A DNA stretch of 64,000 nucleotides, from positions 31,943,774-32,007,773 of the forward strand of contig NC_054548.1 in NCBI RefSeq assembly GCF_017654505.1, in the 5' to 3' direction. The translations under genes were made by a program, and so were the position numbers. How positions within the stretch are numbered: position 1 is the stretch's first letter; each line of letters starts with the position of its first letter. The notes beneath the pieces are model-generated. The model saw only the letters and a program-made list of their open reading frames with translations. It did no database searches and was not told the origin of the DNA. Origin of the DNA: Polyodon spathula (Eukaryota > Chordata > Actinopteri > Acipenseriformes > Polyodontidae). Positions 33,062 to 44,018 of the stretch are shown here, piece after piece.

Positions 33062-34475
33062 CAGGGCTCTACGTTTAGATTTTTTTGGGACACTGAGCTA
33101 GTGTTTTTACTGGCCCGGATGCAATTTTATCTGGCCCAATATAATAACAGTCTACAGTAACCATATTTTGTTTGAAATTATTGCCAATTTTATTGTCTTG
33201 TTTTTAGCTATTGTTAACAGACCCCTTCATGAGTTCAGCTGTAATGACTATACACAGCAGCTTCTGCAGCTGTTTCTAGCCAGTCGTGAAACAGCTTCCA
33301 GGAGCATGGCACTGGCAAACTTTGAATGTGTGAAACGAAATAAAATAATGTATATAGCAAGTGCTAAAAGAAGTAATCCAGACTTGGGTAACATTGAAAT
33401 TAGAAAGGTAATTAACGTTATGATGAATATAAAGACTAAATACTAAGTGTTAAGCAGAACAACACAGTGACTAATATAAGATATTTGTATGGAATGGAGT
33501 TATTTTTTAACTCTGGACTTCAGTTCAATGTAAAACATCTACTGTTGACTTTCTGTTAATGGATACAGTAATAACGTTTGCACTGATCATTAAAAGTACA
33601 ACCAGGTTGAATTATTTACAGGTTATTGAATAAACAAATAATTAACTTGACTTGGATTCATCTGATGTCAGTACTTGATGGCTAGTTGCAATTAGTAATA
33701 TTAAACTATTGTAATGTATTTTCTATTGTTTTGGCCAGGTTACAATATTTACACTATTAATATTGTTTTATAAATATTGTTTGTTAGAATTAAACAGATG
33801 TGGAATATTTAGGTTGCTATATATGGGTGTTATTTTATTCAGAGTACACTACAGCAAAAATTATTATTTGGTGGTTTGCGCAGTGTTATGGTCCTTTGCT
33901 TTAATTGGAAGAGATACGCGCTGTGACGTTGCTGCGCATTGAGTTCTGTATTTTAATTCAGTAAACAAAAGGAAAAACTTGTGCCTAAGGAAATAGGGTA
34001 CAAAGCGACGAAATCTTGTCTTGGACATTGTACACTTTATGAACCCAGCTAAACTTTATCGGCTTACACTGTTATACCGTCTGCTTGTACACATGTATTT
34101 GCCTTTTATTATTGGGAGCATTAGTTCTTGTGGAAAACTGGATTTGTAAAAGATTTGCCATGTCACAGGAACGAGTACCACCAACACAGCACTTCGGCAC
34201 GCAGTCTCAGATTCTGACTGTACAACAAATATGACGTGCAACAGGAAAGTTAGGATTAGTTTGTAGTTATGTTTTTAAAAAATGGTTTGTAAATGAGTTT
34301 TCAGCTTTTTGGCACACTGGCCCATTTTCCTGGTTCATGAAATGCAAGCCATGTGCACTATATATATTATATTAGTTAATTGTAACTGGCCCTTTCGGGC
34401 CTGTGGTGCTTCATAACTACCGGCCAAACTGTGATCTCTACCGGGCCGTCGGGCCTGGTTAATGTTGAACGCTAT
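33062..34475. mobile_element. possible hAT-like element containing dispersed repeat copy 2
   Basis: Begins CAGGGCTCTACGTTTAG and ends TTAATGTTGAACGCTA, partly complementary ends of the sort seen in hAT elements, with GGCCC-rich text inside both ends. The flanking octamers (CATTATTA and TTAATATA) do not match, so the borders are doubtful. A 92-codon frame at 33168-33446 has no family that I recognise. 34104-34475 repeats the 31660-31981 unit. Confidence 0.35.
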
Positions 34476-35062
34476 TAATATACTATAAAAGTCAATGTAA
34501 CAATAAGAAAACCTGGAGATTACAATTTTCCAAGTCTAGTTACATCCAGATTTATTTTGGGAGACATTCCCAGCATGTTTATAACTAAACACATTAGTAA
34601 ACAGCTTGGTAAAGCACATTTTCCTAGTGTTACTGCTATGATGCATGGCACATCAATTGTAATACGGTACTATTGGCAAAACATCACACAAAAATACATT
34701 TGTTTATTCTATTTCAGTGGTTGCAGTATTTTGTTATACAGTCTCATTGATTTATTGAGATCAGCAACTAGTTAGCTCTCACACACTTTTTAGGAAGTCT
34801 GAATATTTCTTTATTAAACTTTCAGTGGATTATCCTCCTGCTTTCATCTCAGCTGTGCTCTGCCAACATACATGTGGGCACAGAACTGTATGCACGACAC
34901 ATGCCTGCACTCTCGTGTATGTTGCGTATTTGTGGGAAACGTGCCAAACTGGGTAAAAGGTAGGCTGACAATCAAAAATCATAGTACAAGAGCATTATGT
35001 AAACTGTAAGTCAATATTGGTATCCTTTGTAGTTGTTGTTTAACTGTTTCCGGTTAGATGAT
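34476..35062. other. intron, nothing recognised
   Basis: No gene or known repeat seen. It ends in an A-run and then a G-run of about 25 bases (35064-35093). Confidence 0.5.
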
Positions 35063-35096
35063 TAAAAAAAAAAGGGGGGGGGGGGGGGGGGGGATC

Positions 35097-35455
35097 TGAG
35101 CAATACACACAGCCCCTGCACCACAGAGATAACACGGACACAAACAAACAAGATAGCTGCTTCCACATCCAGCACTAAAAGAGTAACAGACAATTGCCAA
35201 GGTTTTTGAGATGTAGTAGTAAAATAGACATGGATCGCATTATTGACGAGTTTGGTGATAAACGAGTGATCTGGAGATTTATCAGTATGCACGACTATGA
35301 TGAGGTATCTGATAAATAAGGTTGGGACAGGGCTGGAGATGCAGTACTGATGTCCTGTTGATATGCTGTGCCGTTTTACTGTGAATAAAATTACTTTTAA
35401 ACAGCTTGTGTAAAAATAAAATTGACCTGATGCTGAATAAATGGACTGCAAAGGG
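35097..35455 (-). mobile_element. piggyBac-like MITE, copy 2
   Basis: The right end is intact: ATGGACTGCAAAGGG followed by TTAA (35456-35459), the piggyBac target. The left end is cut at the G-run. The interior matches copies 1, 4 and 5. It lies only about 120 bases upstream of pwp2 exon e. Confidence 0.7.
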
Positions 35456-35581
35456 TTAAATGAGGAGCAATAAATAGCATTTGCTTTTTCTAAAACCAGG
35501 ATATACTGTTCTGTGAAATTAGAGGTACAGTTTATTTTTGATAAATGTGAGCAGTGAATATTTCTTAAAATTGTCTTGTAG

Positions 35582-35762
35582 CTTTGGCAGTGACGTACCG
35601 AGCTGACGGGAAGGAGCTCGCTGTGGCCACTCTTGATGGAGAGATCTCGTTCTGGGACCCCCAGAATGCAGTGCAAACAGGCACAATAGTCGGAAGACAT
35701 GACCTGCAAATGGGCAGGAAGGAAGTAGACAAAATCACTGCTAAGCAGGCAGCCAAGGGAAA
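35582..35762 (+). CDS. pwp2: pwp2 exon e (WD40 repeat)
   Basis: Encodes ALAVTYR, then ADGKELAVATLDGEISFWD and GRHDLQMGRKEVDKITAKQ, the loop that links two blades in PWP2. The acceptor CTTGTAG ends at 35581 and the first two bases complete the Ala codon left open by exon d, although 20,489 bases of intron lie between. The exon ends with AA of a split Lys codon before GTAAGC at 35763. Confidence 0.95.
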
Positions 35763-35981
35763 GTAAGCTAACTTGTGATGTGTGTTTTCTTAAGTTATTT
35801 TCCCTATTATCTTCATCCTCCAAAGAAATGTGTTAAGTTTCCCAGAAAAAAAGGCATTATTATTTGAAGTAGAATTTTTAATTGTTTTTTTTTAAATATA
35901 GGTGGAATGAAAAAAGCAAATCTTATTCTTTGGAAAAGTTGATATTAGTGTCACAATTACCATGTGTTTTGTTTTGGTCAG

Positions 35982-36129
35982 GTCCTTCACATCTTTGTGT
36001 TATTCAGCTGATGGACAGTCTATCCTGGCAGGTGGTCAGTCAAAGTTTGTCTGTATTTACAATGTTAGAGAACAGATTCTCATGAAGAAATTTGAAGTTT
36101 CCTGCAATCATTCTTTGGATGCAATGGAG
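35982..36129 (+). CDS. pwp2: pwp2 exon f (WD40 repeat)
   Basis: Encodes SFTSLCY, SADGQSILAGGQSKFVCIY and REQILMKKFEVSCN, ending LDAME. The acceptor TGGTCAG ends at 35981 and the first base completes Lys. The donor GTGAGT starts at 36130 in phase 0. The 219-base intron before it has no recognisable repeat. Confidence 0.95.
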
Positions 36130-36155
36130 GTGAGTTTAAATAAATACTAAAAATC

Positions 36156-36159
<4 letters not shown>

Positions 36160-36216
<57 letters not shown>

Positions 36217-36229
36217 CACACACACACAC
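36160..36229. repeat. (TA)n and (CA)n microsatellite
   Basis: About 27 TA dinucleotides followed by CA repeats, ending next to the Tc1 element that starts at 36231. Confidence 0.97.
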
Positions 36230-36230
36230 G

Positions 36231-37608
36231 CAGTGCCTATAGAAAGTCTACATCCCCTTGAAGTTTTTTCGCATTTTGTTGCGTCAGTGCCTCAGAGTTT
36301 AATGCATTTAAATGAGGATTTTTTCCACTTATCTACACACCATACTCCACACTGTTAAGGGGGAAAAAAGTACATATTAAAAATACAAAACTGAAGGATC
36401 ATAATTGGTAAGTCTCCACCCCCCTGAGTTAATACTTGATGGAAGCACCTTTGGCAGCAATTACAGCTGTGAGTCTGTTGGAATAGGTCTCTACCAGCTT
36501 TACACACCTAGATTTGGCAATATTTGACCATTCTTTAAGTTCCTTGGGGAGCGTTGATGGACAGCAATCTTCAAGTCATTCCACAAAGTTTCGAATGGAT
36601 TTAGTTCAGGGCTCTGACTGGGCCACTCAAGGACATTTACCTTTTTGCTCCTTAGGGTTGTTGTCATGCTGAAAGGTGAACTTCCATCCCAGTTTCAGCT
36701 TTCTTGCAGAGAGCAGCAGGTTTTCCTCAAGGGCTTATCTGTACTTTGCTCCATTCATTTTCCCTTCTATCCTGACAAGTGCCTCAGTCCCTGCCTATGA
36801 GAAATAGCCCCAAAACATGATTCTGCCACCATCATGCTACAGAATCTCCTGAGTGTTTTTTTGCATACTTTAAACAGGATTCAAGGTGGGCTTTCTTGAG
36901 TAATGGCTTCCTTCTCGTTACCCTACCATACAGGCCAGATTTGTGGAGTGCTTGGGATATTTTTGTCACATGCACACTTTGACCAGTCTTGGCCATAACA
37001 GTCTGTAGCTCTTGCAAAGTTGTCATTGGCCTGTTGGTAGCCTCTCTAATCAGTCTCCTTCTTGCTCGGTCATCCAGTTTGGAGGGACGGTCTGATCTAG
37101 GCAGGGTCTTTGTGGTGCCATACACCTCCCACTACTTAATAATCATCTTGACCGTGCTCCAAGGGATGTTCAAGGCCTTTTGATTTTTTTTTTTTTTATA
37201 CCCATCCCCTCATCTGTGCCTTTCAACAACTTTGTCCTGACATTCTTTTGAAAGCACCTTGGTGCTCATGGTTGAGCTTTGACATGCATTACCCAGCAGT
37301 GGGAACCTACAAAACTGCTGAATTTATCCTGAAATCATGTGAATCACTACAATTTAACACAGGTGGAGGCCACTTAGCTTGGTGTGTGATTTTGAAGGTG
37401 ACTGGTTACATCTAAGTTAATTTAGGATTGCTATTACAAGGGGGTGGACACTTATCCAACCAAGCTATTTCAGTTATTATTTTTAGTTAATTTTCTACAA
37501 ATTTCTAGAATATTTTTTTCACTTGGAAGTAGGATGTGTAGATATAAATGAATGCATTAATGCACAAAAGGTGAACATTTTGAAAGGGGGTAAACTTTCT
37601 ATAGGCAC
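36231..37608 (-). mobile_element. Tc1-like transposon in a microsatellite
   Basis: The left end CAGTGCCTATAGAAAGTCTA is mirrored at the right by AACTTTCTATAGGCAC, running straight into another CA repeat. The transposase is on the minus strand: frame 37125-36832 has RPSKLDDRARRRLIREATN, KTGQSVHVTKISQALH and RVTRRKPLLKKAHLESCLKY. The catalytic part further left is full of stops. Length about 1.38 kb. The same terminal sequence appears alone at 47603-47722. Confidence 0.88.
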
Positions 37609-38142
37609 ACACACACACTCAATACTGGAAGCTTCTTGCTTTATTATGTCATACATTGTAAAGTATTTTAGTTTTGATTGCTGTACTGATATTTTTAAAA
37701 GGGTTAGCTAAGGGTAAAAAATAAAGCATTGCAGCTAATTTACTTGCGACTTGGTTTCAGGTTGAAACACTTTCAAATACTGGCTTCACACCACTTAAAC
37801 CAAATAATTCTCAAGGCAAAAATAACTGTTTTATATACATTTGAACTGTAAAAATCGCATTTTTTAGACTGAGGTATTGATTTCATAGTTAGCTACATAG
37901 GTCTCACATTTACAGTTTTAAAACATGATACATGGTACAGATTTAGGTTAAAGAAAGTTTTCAATGCCTATGCCTTACTGTTAGGAAATCTTTTTCCTAT
38001 GCTTTCCATGGTTTCATCATATAAAATTGACCAGTTTGCAGGAACATTAGTTTAATCCTTTGGTCGTACGAATGGTAAACTAATTTTGAGATTCTGTCTT
38101 TTAAACTGTTTTCACATGTGTTTTAACCTCTTTGTGTTGCAG
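37609..38142. other. intron, nothing recognised
   Basis: AT-rich sequence up to the exon g acceptor, no repeat recognised. Confidence 0.5.
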
Positions 38143-38251
38143 GAGTACCTGGACCGGAGGAAGATGACAGAGTTTGGAAGTTTGGCTCTCATTGATGAAG
38201 GTGCAGGTGATGGGGATGCAGTAACTCTTACTCTTCCAGGGGTGAGAAAAG
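38143..38251 (+). CDS. pwp2: pwp2 exon g
   Basis: Encodes EYLDRRKMTEFGSLALIDEG, then an acidic stretch and LTLPGVRK. This follows LDAME of exon f exactly as in the family. The acceptor TGTTGCAG ends at 38142. The exon ends with the first G of a Gly codon before GTAAGA at 38252. Confidence 0.95.
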
Positions 38252-38502
38252 GTAAGAAGCTCCACACACATATGCTGCGGAACTATATCAGGGGTTTACA
38301 GTGTATTTGTATGGGACGTTTGTATTTTAACAAATTAGATATGCAAGCTGGTTATGGTTTTTTATCAATTCATTCAGCTGTTTTTAAAGTCCAGTCGGTT
38401 TTGAAAAAACGAAATTAAAAGTTTTAAAACTGAAAAACCAAACTGCATTTGTTGTGGAGCCAAAGGAACAGGTACATACCATTGTACGCACGTTGTTTTT
38501 TT

Positions 38503-40210
38503 TAAGGGTGGGGACCAATATCAATATTTTGATATGATATAGATAATAATTTCCATATCGCGATATCGTGGGATTTAAAACAAATAAAAAAACAAATACA
38601 AATTCTGGTAGGCTTGTAGAGACATACTTTTTATTGCTAATACTGCTTAACCCTATGCCAACTACAAGGAATGACCTATAAATTGTGCATGTATCCAACA
38701 ACTTTCTATTTTAACACTTGTAGTTTAATAACCATAAATCACAAATTAAAACCCAATAGATCAACAGAAAGGGTTTGAGGTTTAAAATGATATCTGTTTT
38801 GTTGGTGTGTTTTATAGATTTTATGTAAGCAACGCCTCCAAAAAATATTGAAATATGACATTAATAATATTTGACATTTTTCCAAACAATTTAGAAAAAA
38901 AGTTAGAGTAAATGGGAGCTGTGCAATTTCATGAGAATTTCAAATATTTACCCCTTTGCAGTCCATTTCTTCAGGTGCGTCAGTCCAATTTATTTTCACA
39001 CGCGCTGTTTAAAATATTTTTTTTCAGAGTAAAACAGAATGGATGCAGAAGCAGCTATCTCATTTATGTCTGTGTTATCTCTGTAATGCCTGGGGCTATG
39101 ATATACACCCCTTCCCCACCCCCAAAGTTTCATTCAGCTCCAGTCGGTCTCACTTCGCCATTGAAAGGTTTTCTCTGCTTTTTCCGGAGAAAAAACGACT
39201 AGAGACCTATGCTTTATGTCTTTTAGATGTCAGACAGGGTCCGACATTGGACTGGAAAGGAAAAATTGTAATGTCGGACCTGGTCCGACATAGGACTGTA
39301 GAGGGTTGATCAGAATTGAAATTGCTTGTACAGTTGAAGAGCTACATAAGGTTTTATAATGTGCTTAAAAGAGCCGAAATGGCGGGTGTAGAACTGAAAG
39401 TGAAACTGAAGAAACCTAGAAATATAATATAATCCCCTTTGTGATTAAAGTTAAATATTTGTGTAGAGGTCTCAATATGTATGCTACACAAGATGTTGAG
39501 TATGTTTATTATTATTTTTATTTATTTATTTTTAAGAAAACTTGCAAATACTGTATAGGTTAAAAAAAAAAAAAAACTACCAATAATAAACAGCTAAATA
39601 ATAATAAAAGTAATGACTACAGCAAAGTACTTGCCCATCGTTTACAAACACAGAAACGCAGTACACTAATAATAAACAAATTAATCATAAAACAACACTG
39701 ACACGACAAATATACTAAGTTATCTAGCTAAGAGATCAGACAGATGTCGTATTTACTTTCGCCTCCATCCAGAGAAACATTTTCAAAACATTTATAGAGG
39801 GCTATCTTAGATGTCTTTTCAGTAATTAGTTGTTTGTCTCGGTCAGCACCTGATGTGCCCTGCAGCTGCACGCATACACACAGACACAGGCCACAGCGGG
39901 GAGGAAAACATTCTGGAAGTAATTTTTTGAAAATGTGTATAAAATTAATTTTTAATAACATGAAAAAATAAAAAAAGCAACTAGTTAGACCTTGTTTTTC
40001 TCCATGGATATTGCGAAGCAAAGCACCACTAAGTTAAAGTAAGTTATTGCTTTATTTATGTAAATATCTGTTAATGTCTATATTTATATATGTTTTGATA
40101 TTGCAATTGTGTTATTATATTATTCAGTGTTTTGGAAGACTTCGAAATTCTCAGTATCGAAATACGTGCACGATATCGCTATACAATTTTCATATCGTTG
40201 CCCACCCCTA
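38503..40210. mobile_element. hAT-like element with 8-bp TSD and a nested MITE
   Basis: The left end TAAGGGTGGGGACC and the right end, inverted, TAGGGGTGGGCAAC are terminal repeats. Both are followed inward by AT-rich ATATCGCGATATC-like words. The flanks GTTTTTTT (38495-38502) and GTTTTTCT (40211-40218) fit an 8-bp duplication with one change. No transposase frame is recognisable. A piggyBac-like MITE sits inside at 38952-39305. Confidence 0.75.
38952..39305 (+). mobile_element. piggyBac-like MITE, copy 3 (both ends)
   Basis: Starts CCCTTTGCAGTCCATT and ends TAGGACTGTAGAGGG, imperfect inverted repeats. It is flanked by TTAC (38948) and TTGA (39306), each one base away from TTAA. A near-perfect palindrome, ATGTCGGACCTGGTCCGACAT in two 10-base halves, lies just inside the right end. 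At 354 bases it is a deletion form of copy 1. Confidence 0.72.
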
Positions 40211-40724
40211 GTTTTTCTTTATTTTTTTTACTTTGACAAATAAGTACGATGTATTATGCATTTAGACACAGTGAAGAAATAATAAAATAATGTATTAGGC
40301 ATTAAAAGTCTAGGCATTAGACTTTTATTTATTTTCCTGGTTTCATCGTCACCGCAGTCTGCTGTAAGTGTGAAATTATCAGACAAACTACTAACACTTT
40401 CTCATTGTACAAAAAAAAGTTTTTCGTTTGTTTGGTTTTATCTTTTGTCTGTAATCATTTGGTTTGGAATTTTATATAAATTTTGGTTTCAGATTGGGGA
40501 AAATCATAAACCTCTATCTCTGTAACATGTTTAAGCTGGAGAAATCCCAAGATTGATCACATGCTGTATAGTCAACCTTTGGAAATATAACAGTAATACA
40601 TAAAAAAAAAAAAAAAAAAAAAAACACCTTACTATGAATCACTCAACCCTTTCCCAGATGGAATTCTTGTCAGGTTTTTATCTTTGGTCTGGAAAGGTGG
40701 TTTGTGACTTAATTTTTTCTTTAG
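40211..40724. other. intron, A-run, nothing else recognised
   Basis: Contains an A tract at 40602-40623 and the exon h acceptor; no gene or assigned repeat. Confidence 0.5.
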
Positions 40725-40790
40725 GTGACATGAGTTCTCGTCATTTCAAGCCAGAAATTCGTGTTACTTGCCTTCGATTCTCCCCCACTG
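40725..40790 (+). CDS. pwp2: pwp2 exon h (short exon)
   Basis: Only 66 bases. It encodes GDMSSRHFKPEIRVTCLRFS and PTG, the link into the last WD blade. The acceptor TCTTTAG ends at 40724 and the first two bases complete a Gly codon. The last base is the first G of the next Gly codon, before GTAAGT at 40791. Both flanking phases agree with exons g and i, which supports the call despite the small size. Confidence 0.93.
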
Positions 40791-41132
40791 GTAAGTTAAA
40801 AATTCAGAACCTGTGTGGAATCATGAATTTTAAAGCTTTTTGTTTCATATATGTTTAAAAAAGTATAGTGCGTTGTGCTTCATTTGTATACTCTATTAAA
40901 ATGTTATAACATGTCATGTAGCAAGAACTGTATAAAGCTTAGGTACATAACCCTATGTTTCAGTCATTGCTTAAAGTATGCACTATGTGTAGAAGTTTTT
41001 TAAAGACTGGTCATGAATACTATACAGCAGTCCACTTTAAGTGATAAAAATAAAAATTGCGTTTTCCCATTAAATAATTATATTTCAGTTATATGGAGAA
41101 CCCCTGGTTTTTAATTGTCCTGTTGTGTACAG

Positions 41133-41351
41133 GCCGGAGCTGGGCTGCCACATCCACAGAAGGCCTGCTAATTCACTCCCTGGACAGCAGGTTGGTGTTC
41201 GACCCCTTCAACCTGGACCTCGATGTCACCCCCAGTAGCGTGCGCAGGCAGATGCGGCAGCGTGAGCACACAGACGCCATCGTGCAGGCGTTCCGCCTTA
41301 ATGAAAAAACCCTCATTCAGGAGGTGCTGGAGAATGTGCCATATGGCGAAA
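41133..41351 (+). CDS. pwp2: pwp2 exon i (last WD blade, start of Utp12 domain)
   Basis: Encodes RSWAATSTEGLLIHSLDSR, the end of the propeller, then the helical C-terminal part with FRLNEKTLIQEVLENVP. In the UTP-B family this alpha-helical Utp12 region mediates contact between the tandem-propeller proteins. The acceptor GTGTACAG ends at 41132. The exon ends with the first base of an Ile codon before GTAAGT at 41352. It is distinctly more GC-rich than the surrounding intron. Confidence 0.95.
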
Positions 41352-42000
41352 GTAAGTGCTTAATTTCCAATTTTTTACACAACACGTTAATATAATAACC
41401 AAAAATGGTCGCTCCATGGCAGACTTTCACTTAAAGATCACAGACAATTTGTTCCTTTGAAAAAAATACTGTTAACCATCCAGTAAACTAAACTTGCAAT
41501 AAATCGGCTTGTTTTCCATGTGTCTGTCATCCACCATCTTAATGCAATTTCTGTTCTTCAACAAATGTAATTGAACAGTATAAAAAGAAACGACACTCCA
41601 AGTTGGCAAGACATGTTGCTGTTAAGTCTATTAATACAAGTAATATTATATATTTTAATGTCATTAGAAATAAAAACTAGCAACATTTATGGTTAATACA
41701 GCCCATTCAGCATAAGATATGTTTTAAGAAATCAAGTTTTCGAACCTTTGATACATGGATGAAAGTTTTTTCCGTCTAACTCAGTTCTGTCAATGTCTAT
41801 TCCAATGATTCGCGTAGAAATGCCCAACAAATCGGGATTGGGGGGGTGTATGTTTTATCATGGGAAAACTGTAAAATGTTTTCACACGTACTTGATTTTT
41901 TTGTGAGCTTTTTATAATTTTGTTTTCTTCTGATTAAATATAACTTGATTGGGACCATAGGAGCCTAACCCATAGGGCGCAGGGGAGGCAAACTATTTAA
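41352..42000. other. intron, nothing recognised
   Basis: First part of the 20-kb intron. No repeat recognised. Confidence 0.5.
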
Positions 42001-42143
42001 GTGATAGAGCCCATTGATGTGGGCTCTACCATGTGGTGGATGACCGCGACTGGAGTTATACGTCCCAAGCCGTAGGCGAGGGCGCTAATGAAAATCAAGA
42101 TCATCTACCACACGGTAGAGCCCGCATCGAGGGGGCTATATCG
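42001..42143. repeat. 143-bp palindromic (fold-back) element
   Basis: The left arm, GTGATAGAGCCC...GGGCTCTACCATGTGGTGGATGA (42001-42043), is mirrored by TCATCTACCACACGGTAGAGCCC...GGGCTATATCGC (42101-42143), with some mismatches. The spacer is about 57 bases. A-rich and T-rich tails follow. The sequence differs from the palindrome at 29308. Confidence 0.75.
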
Positions 42144-42175
42144 CTGTTAGAAAAGTTTTTTATTTCTTTATTTTC

Positions 42176-42206
<31 letters not shown>

Positions 42207-42893
42207 CCAATAACTTTGAAACCTTTATTTACCTTGAACTTCTGATATTTTGCCAGCTAACATTCCGCTAAGGAAAACAGTCCCTAACATAATTAGAATA
42301 GAAAAACGACATACATGTTGAGAAAACGTTGTTGTTGTTGTTGTTGTTATTATTGCTAACATATTTATTTATTGGGGTCTTATTGTATAATTTATATGGA
42401 CATGTACAATTGTTGAATAGTCTGTGTAGTATTGAGTTGGACTCAATTGTTGTTGGAGGCGGGGTGTCATTCAAGCAGGCAGGGAGTGGATTGGCTGGTG
42501 CGGTAAGAACTGAAACAGGGCTGGGAGTTTGACTGGCTGGTTTTGAGGGAGGGTTTTGTTTGGATCCACCAGATGACAGAATTGTCATCACTGTTAATTG
42601 CAAATTGAGCCTTCAGTACATTGTTCTGACAGACATGACTTCGCTTGTCTCTAGACCAGCATCAGAAAGTATGTTAAGTAGCTTTTTATGTTATCAGATG
42701 TAGATTATAATGTTAAGAGAAAAAGACGGTATTTATGCGCGGATTGATTTTAAAATGTAATTCACAGTTAAGCACTTCAACGTTCCAGCGGGAATCTCTG
42801 CAAAATAGAAGCCAGCTAGATCTGGAAGCTGATTGGCTGTTCGCACTCAATCGTTTTCTAAATATGTTTTGCTCCTACTACTTTTTTTGCTCA
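42144..42893. other. intron with poly(A) and TTG repeat
   Basis: An A-run at 42180-42206 and a (TTG)n array at 42328-42348. No gene. Confidence 0.6.
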
Positions 42894-43036
42894 TAAGAAC
42901 GTAGAGCATAGAAAAGTTTACAAACGAGAGGAGACCATTCGACCCGTCTTGTTCGTTTGGTTGTTAGTGGCTTATTGATCCCAAAATCTCATCAAGCAGC
43001 TTCTTGAAGGATCCCAGGGTGTCTGCTTCAACAACG
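42894..43036 (-). mobile_element. CR1 LINE 3' tail fragment
   Basis: TAAGAACGTAGAGCATAG..., AGTTTACAAACGAGAGGAG and CAGCTTCTTGAAGGATCCCA match the last 140 bases of CR1 on the minus strand. It stops at GCTTCAACAACG. Confidence 0.88.
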
Positions 43037-43560
43037 ACTATGTGTACACACTGTTATTCTGTGCTTCACTATGGTTTTGCTTGTAAACGGTTTAAAATGT
43101 AATAAAAAAAACAAAAATTATTCAGAAGACGCCAGAAGTCTGACACGAACATTGTCTTGACCTGTAGTCTGCACTACACAACAACTAATGTTAGCAGCGG
43201 TGTGAATGCAACAGACGATTTCTTAAAACGTATCAGTAACATATTTTCCATCAAACATCTTTTTTTTTTCTTTTTTATAATTCATTAAAACTCATGCATA
43301 TAAAAAAAAAAAAAACTTGCAACTGTGATGGTTCATCTGAGCGAATAAAACAAAACAAAAAAAAACTTTGGTAGGATATGACAAAATGTATCCTGTACAA
43401 TAAATGATGCACACAAATGCAATGGAAATGCTTTCCAAACTAATTTTATGAGCTAGTGCACACTTTTTTCAGTTGTATGGTTGTATTTACATGGTCAGTG
43501 CACATCTCCAGACAGGGCAATTAAAATATTTCCTTTTTGGTCCATCAAAACGGCATTAAT
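43037..43560. other. intron, nothing recognised
   Basis: AT-rich stretch with short A and T runs. No repeat family recognised. Confidence 0.5.
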
Positions 43561-43561
43561 C

Positions 43562-44018
43562 ACAGGTCCCTAGTCATTTTTTTTCTCTGGAAAAAGTTGA
43601 GAAAAGCTTTCAATGGCCGAGAGAAGCCGGGGAAAAAAAAAATGGAGGCAATACACGTAGTCCCTTCCCACAGACACAACACGGACATGAACAAAAAAAA
43701 CAGCTGATTCCGTATCCAGCGCTCATAGAAAATCGCAGACATTTCCCAAGCTTTCTGAGATGTTATAGTAATAAAATAATAACTTGGAGAGCATTATTGA
43801 GGAGTTTGGTGATAAACCGAGCGATCAGGAGATGATTTATCAGTGTGCGCGACTATGAAGAGATATGTGATAAATACAGCGAACAAGGAGTGGGGCAGGG
43901 CTGGAGATGCAGTACTGAGTGTCAAGTTCATATGCAGTGCCTTTTAAACCTGTTCTACTATTAATAAAATTACTTTTATACAACACTTGTAAAATAAACA
44001 GCTTGTGTGAAAATACAT
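43562..44018 (-). mobile_element. piggyBac-like MITE, copy 4
   Basis: Interior matches copies 1 and 2 over most of its length (for example GAGTTTGGTGATAAACCGAG and GGCTGGAGATGCAGTACTGA). Both terminal repeats are missing or worn beyond recognition. Confidence 0.6.

Noticed and set aside
33168..33446. 92-codon frame, considered as a small host gene or hAT transposase
   Set aside because: No motif recognised, no splice or promoter context, and it lies inside a probable repeat; kept only as part of that repeat.
35062..35823. 253-codon minus-strand frame
   Set aside because: It runs through a G-run, a MITE and the antisense of pwp2 exon e; no homology.
42268..42603. Minus-strand frame with an Asn run, and its Leu-run counterpart on the plus strand
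   Set aside because: Caused by the TTG trinucleotide repeat; no conserved domain.
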